8,708 nucleotides of DNA from DASPFV01 sp035620975 (GTDB taxonomy: Bacteria > Acidobacteriota > Vicinamibacteria > Vicinamibacterales > 2-12-FULL-66-21): the NCBI GenBank assembly GCA_035620975.1, contig DASPFV010000003.1, forward strand, positions 1 through 8,708, read 5' to 3'. Every line of letters begins with the position of its first letter. Position 1 is the first letter of the stretch. The translations under genes were made by a program, and so were the position numbers. Below the pieces are notes generated by a model, which was given only the letters and a program-made list of their open reading frames with translations, ran no database searches and was not told where the DNA came from. Below are positions 5,471 to 8,708 of the stretch, in pieces.

Positions 5471-6607
5471 TCAGGGGGTCAGGGCCGGATTGGGGCGGGT
5501 CGCGAGTCTGCCACGGGTAAGAGGGGCCCACGTGGAACCGCGCGGCGGACGGCCGACGCCCGCGCAGTAGAGGACGGATTCCGTAATTCCGTCGATGCCC
5601 AGGTCCTCTTCGATGAGCGAGTCCGCGAGACCCAACACGCAATACGGCGCCAACCCCAGCCAGGTGGCCGTCAGCAGGAAGGTCTGACACACGTGGCCGG
5701 CTTCGATCAGCGCCGCGCGATAGGCGCGGGAATAGGGATAGCGCCAGAGTATCCGCTCGAACACGGCCGTGAAGAACACCATTGCGGAGGCGCGGGCGAA
5801 ATAGCCGCTGTTGGGCACGTAGCGGCGGAGACGCGCGTCGGAGACCCGCCCGCGCAGGCGCTCGAGCCGATGCGCGTCCGACGCGTAGTGATAAACGCCG
5901 GGCCGGATGCCGCGAACGGCTCTGACCACGACGTAGCATTCGATGCCGTGCCGTGCGCCGCCGGACGGCGACGTCTTGAGCGGCAGCGCTCCCGTGGAGA
6001 CGAGCGCCCACCGCTGAACGCCGGCCGTCACCCCGAGGAGCGTCGCCAGCTCGTCGAGCATGACGGGACTCGAAGAGTAGCGCCGCCACGTCCGTCGCGC
6101 GTTCAGGATCCGCACGAACGGTTCATCGGGCGGCGGCCGCAGTGGCACCATCTCCGCACCGGGATAGCGCTTCACCGGCCGGGGGGCGGCGCCGTGCAGC
6201 TCGCGGAGCCTCTCCTGGCGGGCCACCCGTTTCGGCGAGGCAAAGGGCACGTCGCGCGTGGCCATATGGAAGAAGCCCGCTTCCGGGTTCCAGGACGCGA
6301 GCACGTCCAGCGCCGCGTTGCGCGCATCCCGACCCCGGCCGGACTCCTCGAGCAACGTCAGCGACACGAGCCGCGCAATCAGCTCGTCGAAGCCGGCGGA
6401 TGGGGTCACACCGATCCGGGCAGCAATCTGGGGCAGCGTACGCCACTCGTGGCAGGTGTCGAGGATGCTGCAGACGAAGGGAGTGGATTTCGCCGAGCGG
6501 CGCGTCGCGTAATTGTAGAAGTGCAGCGCGCCGCCTTGCCAGTAGCCAACGAGATGGGGAGAGCGCCGGACTCGCACCCGGGGGCGCGTACGCTCTCCCC
6601 GGGACAT
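5471..6607 (-). CDS. SagB/ThcOx-type dehydrogenase (nitroreductase fold)
   Basis: This 378-aa protein is a flavin-dependent oxidoreductase of the SagB/ThcOx family. In azoline-peptide pathways such enzymes oxidise thiazolines and oxazolines on a ribosomal peptide, with FMN as cofactor. The N-terminal part (about 15-90, GYWQGGALHFYNYATRR then DELIARLVSLTLLEES) looks like the winged-helix-type domain in front of many SagB proteins. The catalytic nitroreductase domain covers about 165-365. It has the FMN-phosphate arginines in RRTWRRY (171-177), the family signature KTSPSGGARHGIECYVVVR (211-229), GVYHY (237-241), the helix IEAGHVCQTFLLTATWLGL (301-319) and the closing YCAGVGRP (347-354). The ATG overlaps the stop of the 94-aa gene upstream as TGATG, so translation is coupled. 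No YcaO cyclodehydratase or E1-like partner is visible; a stand-alone role on another substrate is possible. Confidence 0.93.
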   Translation of the reverse strand: MSRGERTRPRVRVRRSPHLVGYWQGGALHFYNYATRRSAKSTPFVCSILDTCHEWRTLPQIAARIGVTPSAGFDELIARLVSLTLLEESGRGRDARNAALDVLASWNPEAGFFHMATRDVPFASPKRVARQERLRELHGAAPRPVKRYPGAEMVPLRPPPDEPFVRILNARRTWRRYSSSPVMLDELATLLGVTAGVQRWALVSTGALPLKTSPSGGARHGIECYVVVRAVRGIRPGVYHYASDAHRLERLRGRVSDARLRRYVPNSGYFARASAMVFFTAVFERILWRYPYSRAYRAALIEAGHVCQTFLLTATWLGLAPYCVLGLADSLIEEDLGIDGITESVLYCAGVGRPPRGSTWAPLTRGRLATRPNPALTP

Positions 6608-6891
6608 CAGCCGCCGATCACCATCGTGGGAGCGCAGAACGCGGTGAGCTGCCTCTGAACGGATTGGAGTCCCTCGAGCGCCTCCCGAACGCGAGGGTCG
6701 TCGACCTCCTTGAGCCGATCGATATGCGCTCTCAAGCTGTCCTTCACGGGATTGAGGTCGACCTCCTTACGCGGTGCGGCTGCCCGCCTGGTCGGCCGGC
6801 GGCGTGCGGATCTCGTGGTCTTCTTCTTCGCGCCCTTGCGTCTTCGGGGGCTCGCTGCAGCCTTGCGGGTTCCCTTGCGCTTCTTTGCCAC
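6607..6891 (-). CDS. Small basic protein coupled to the SagB-type gene; candidate modified-peptide precursor
   Basis: This 94-aa protein has three parts. Residues 1-42 are Lys/Arg/Ala/Pro-rich, similar to histone-H1-type or nucleic-acid-binding tails. Residues 43-84 form a predicted amphipathic helical region (DLNPVKDSLRAHIDRLKEVD, then DPRVREALEGLQSVQRQL). The end is a short hydrophobic tail, AFCAPTMVIGG (84-94), with a single Cys and a terminal Gly-Gly. It starts with GTG at 6889-6891, preceded by a strong Shine-Dalgarno sequence (GAGAGGAG on the minus strand, 5 bases before the start) and a good promoter, so it is very likely a real gene. Its stop overlaps the SagB-type ATG (TGATG). A leader-helix plus short tail next to a peptide-modifying oxidoreductase fits a RiPP-like substrate. 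A DNA- or RNA-binding protein is the main alternative. Confidence 0.8.
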   Translation of the reverse strand: MAKKRKGTRKAAASPRRRKGAKKKTTRSARRRPTRRAAAPRKEVDLNPVKDSLRAHIDRLKEVDDPRVREALEGLQSVQRQLTAFCAPTMVIGG

Positions 6892-6896
6892 GTTGG

Positions 6897-6904
6897 CTCC
6901 TCTC
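6897..6904 (-). promoter_or_regulatory. Strong ribosome binding site fixing the GTG start of the basic protein
   Basis: GAGAGGAG on the minus strand, with core AGGAG at 6897-6901, lies 5 bases before the GTG at 6889-6891. It is among the best Shine-Dalgarno matches in the window and decides in favour of this start. Confidence 0.75.
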
Positions 6905-6918
6905 GATGGGTTGAGCGG

Positions 6919-6947
6919 AGTCTAGGCCAGGAGGCACGGACGGTCAA
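6919..6947 (-). promoter_or_regulatory. Sigma70-type promoter of the basic protein–SagB operon
   Basis: On the minus strand TTGACC (complement of 6942-6947, 5 of 6 consensus) and TAGACT (complement of 6919-6924, 4 of 6) are separated by exactly 17 bp. Transcription would start near 6912 and give a short leader of about 20 nt containing the Shine-Dalgarno sequence. The -35 box directly abuts the direct-repeat array at 6948-7002, a common position for activator binding sites. Confidence 0.6.
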
Positions 6948-7002
6948 GATTGCCGGACTCGATTGCCGGACCCGATCGTGTCAAGACCCGATTGCCGGAC
7001 CC
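6948..7002. repeat. Direct-repeat array abutting the -35 box
   Basis: Three copies of a 13-bp word lie at 6948-6960, 6961-6973 and 6990-7002, read on the minus strand as GAGTCCGGCAATC, GGGTCCGGCAATC and GGGTCCGGCAATC. Between the last two is a 16-bp unit, GGGTCTTGACACGATC, with the same GGGTC beginning and ATC end. The array therefore has four head-to-tail units of 13, 13, 16 and 13 bp. It could be an operator array or a small intergenic repeat that happens to lie by the promoter. Confidence 0.8.
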
Positions 7003-7025
7003 AACCCTGGACCGCCGGCGTGCGC

Positions 7026-8708
7026 TCACAGCAGCGAGAGCCTGCGCAGGATCGCACGGAACCGGGGCTCCGCTCTCAGCCTGTCCACTCTGGGGTCCAC
7101 GCCGAGCCACACGAGCGCGGGATCGCGCTCATCGGCCGACTGTTCGAACGTTCGCAATGCGTCGTCGTCCTGGCTCAGGGCGAGATACATGTAGGCGAGA
7201 TCGCGCCGGCTCAGGTGAATGGTGCGCTGCTCCGATTCGCGCACGAGCGCGTCGAACGCGTCCTGAGCCTCCGTCGTGCGGCCCCCGAGCGCGAGGAGCC
7301 TGACGCGCTGGACCCTCAGCGGGACGCCGCCATCGGCGTCGGCGAGCGCGGCGGCCCGCTGAACGTACTCGATGGCCTCGGCGATCAGGCCGCGGCCCTC
7401 GGCCACGCGCCCGAGCAGCAAAAGCGCCCCCGGCGAGTCCGGCTGTTCCACGAGGGCCTGCCGCAGGATGTCCTCCGCCGCCTGGTAATCGCGCTTGTAG
7501 TAGAGCAGGAGCCCGTGCATCCTGGTCGCTTCGACCGACTGGGGATCGAGCCGCCGCGCCTCGACCACCTGCGTCAGCGCCTCGTCGTGGCGACGGCGGG
7601 CCGACAGGAACTGCCCGTAATACGTGCGGGCGTAGGTGAGGCTGGGATTCAGCTGCAGGCTCCGCCGATACGAGCGCTCCGCCCCGTCGAGGTCCCAGTC
7701 GTAGAAGAACCGGAGGTCGGCTGCGACGGCGTGCGCCTCAGCCGACTCGGGATCGAGATCGAGCGCGGTGTTCGCGGCTGTGAGCCCGCGCGCCCTCGCC
7801 TGGTTCTGCGGGATCTCACCCGCCAGCCCGAGCCGCACGAGCGAGCGGGCGGCCCCCGCCTGTGCGGCAGCATGGGACGGATCGAGCCGGAGCGCCCGCT
7901 CGAAGGCTTCCAGCGCACGGCGTGCAGGGCCGCTGCCATATCCAGTCAGGTGCACGCGGCCCTGGAGGTAGGCTTCTTCCGCCGCGGGGTTGGTCTGACG
8001 CGGGCGGCGCAGCCGCGCTTCCTCCCCGCTCGTCAGCGTCGTGTCGACGGCGCTCGCGACCGCGCGGGCGATCTCCGCCTGAATGGCGAAGGTATCGCCC
8101 AGCCGCCGTTCGAAGCTGTCGGTCCACAACGTCGCGCCGCCGGCCGCCGACACCAGCCGCACGTTCACCCGGACGCGAGGGACCGGGCCCGGCGCGCGTT
8201 CGGCCAGCACGGTGCCCTCGAGCAGGGTGTCGACCCCCAGCTCGCGCGCGATCGTCTGGAGATCCGGTCGGCCGTCCTTGTAGCGGCTCGTGGACGTCAT
8301 CGACGAGACCCGCAAGGTGTGAATCTGGCCGAGGGTCGCGATCAGCTCGTCCGTGAGCGCCGCCGCCAGGTACGGAGCCGGCGAGTTCGAGGACAGATCC
8401 GAGAACGGCAGCACGGCGATGCTCGCACCGGAGGCAACGGGTGCGCTGCGCGTGAGGCTCCAGGCGATCAGCGCCAGCACCGCGAGCGCGAGGACCGCGG
8501 CCAGGCCTGCGAAGGCGCGATTCCGGATGCCGGACCGGGCGGGCTGCTCCCGTACCACCAGCGGAGGCAGATCGAGGGTCGGTCTGAGCGCCGCCTCCAT
8601 TTCCCCGGCGCTCGCGTAGCGGCGCTCCGGGGACCGTTCGAGCGCGCGTTCCACCGCCTCGACGAATGCTGCCGGCAGGTCGGGCCGCACGTCGCGCAGG
8701 TGGCGACG
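7026..8708 (-). CDS. Ser/Thr protein kinase with TPR domain, C-terminal part (N-terminus outside window)
   Basis: The frame stays open to the window edge, so the 560 visible residues are the C-terminal part of a longer protein. I number from the internal GTG at 8688-8690, which is probably not the true start because sense codons continue before it (RRHLRD). Residues 1-36 (VRPDLPAAFVEAVERALERS, then PERRYASAGEMEAAL) match the last helices of a bacterial PknB-type kinase domain. A linker, one transmembrane helix (about 60-79) and an outward-facing region follow. That region first has a domain beginning IAVLPFSDLSS (91-101) with LTDELIATLGQ, VDTLLEGTV and LVSAAGGATLWTDSFER (to about 215), as in kinase- and adenylate-cyclase-linked TPR proteins. 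TPR-like repeats follow from about 236 to 520, with recurring LDP/LNP turns near 269, 312, 347 and 381. It is likely a membrane sensor kinase; its ligand and targets are unknown. Confidence 0.94.
   Translation of the reverse strand, partial: RRHLRDVRPDLPAAFVEAVERALERSPERRYASAGEMEAALRPTLDLPPLVVREQPARSGIRNRAFAGLAAVLALAVLALIAWSLTRSAPVASGASIAVLPFSDLSSNSPAPYLAAALTDELIATLGQIHTLRVSSMTSTSRYKDGRPDLQTIARELGVDTLLEGTVLAERAPGPVPRVRVNVRLVSAAGGATLWTDSFERRLGDTFAIQAEIARAVASAVDTTLTSGEEARLRRPRQTNPAAEEAYLQGRVHLTGYGSGPARRALEAFERALRLDPSHAAAQAGAARSLVRLGLAGEIPQNQARARGLTAANTALDLDPESAEAHAVAADLRFFYDWDLDGAERSYRRSLQLNPSLTYARTYYGQFLSARRRHDEALTQVVEARRLDPQSVEATRMHGLLLYYKRDYQAAEDILRQALVEQPDSPGALLLLGRVAEGRGLIAEAIEYVQRAAALADADGGVPLRVQRVRLLALGGRTTEAQDAFDALVRESEQRTIHLSRRDLAYMYLALSQDDDALRTFEQSADERDPALVWLGVDPRVDRLRAEPRFRAILRRLSLL

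Noticed and set aside
5452..6607. Complete azole-peptide (TOMM) biosynthetic cluster
   Set aside because: Only the SagB-type dehydrogenase is present; no YcaO/E1-like cyclodehydratase, protease or exporter is visible in the window.
6142..7194. 350-codon plus-strand open frame opposite the SagB-type, basic-protein and kinase genes
   Set aside because: It spans two gene boundaries and the promoter on the other strand, with no domain recognised.

Overview
The window is high-GC bacterial DNA with nine supportable protein-coding genes and no RNA genes, insertion sequences or CRISPR array that I can see. A Ser/Thr-kinase–TPR protein, a stand-alone SagB-type dehydrogenase, a REC–PilZ protein and GC-rich palindromic intergenic repeats together suggest a soil or sediment member of the Acidobacteriota, perhaps the Vicinamibacteria. 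That placement is inference from gene style, not from a marker gene.

Left part (1-3470), sugar metabolism. A HAD-superfamily sugar-phosphatase-like gene (minus strand) diverges from a two-gene plus-strand operon. The operon encodes a Gfo/Idh/MocA NAD(P)-dependent sugar dehydrogenase and, 1 bp after its stop, a xylulokinase that resembles the animal/fungal XYLB type more than E. coli XylB. The divergent intergenic region has overlapping -10-like boxes and a 27-bp tandem repeat. The repeat lies in the predicted leader of the operon and runs into the annotated GTG start.

Middle (3471-4571). A monocistronic REC–PilZ gene has a consensus TATAAT box. Its receiver domain has lost the phospho-acceptor Asp. 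It converges on the next operon across a 314-bp non-coding mosaic of direct repeats and hairpins.

Right-middle (4572-7002), the most unusual part. Four minus-strand genes are read in the order: a 94-aa basic protein with a helical segment and a short tail ending AFCAPTMVIGG; a SagB/ThcOx nitroreductase-fold dehydrogenase; a 90-aa coiled-coil protein; and a 163-aa protein of unknown function. Two of the three junctions are TGATG stop/start overlaps. A good sigma70-type promoter (TTGACC, 17 bp, TAGACT) lies upstream, with a run of short direct repeats abutting its -35 box. SagB-type enzymes commonly modify ribosomal peptides, so the short protein coupled to it is a candidate substrate. No cyclodehydratase, protease or transporter is visible, so this stays a hypothesis.

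Right edge (7026-8708). This is the C-terminal part of a membrane-anchored Ser/Thr protein kinase with a periplasmic or extracellular TPR region. It runs off the window at its N-terminal end.
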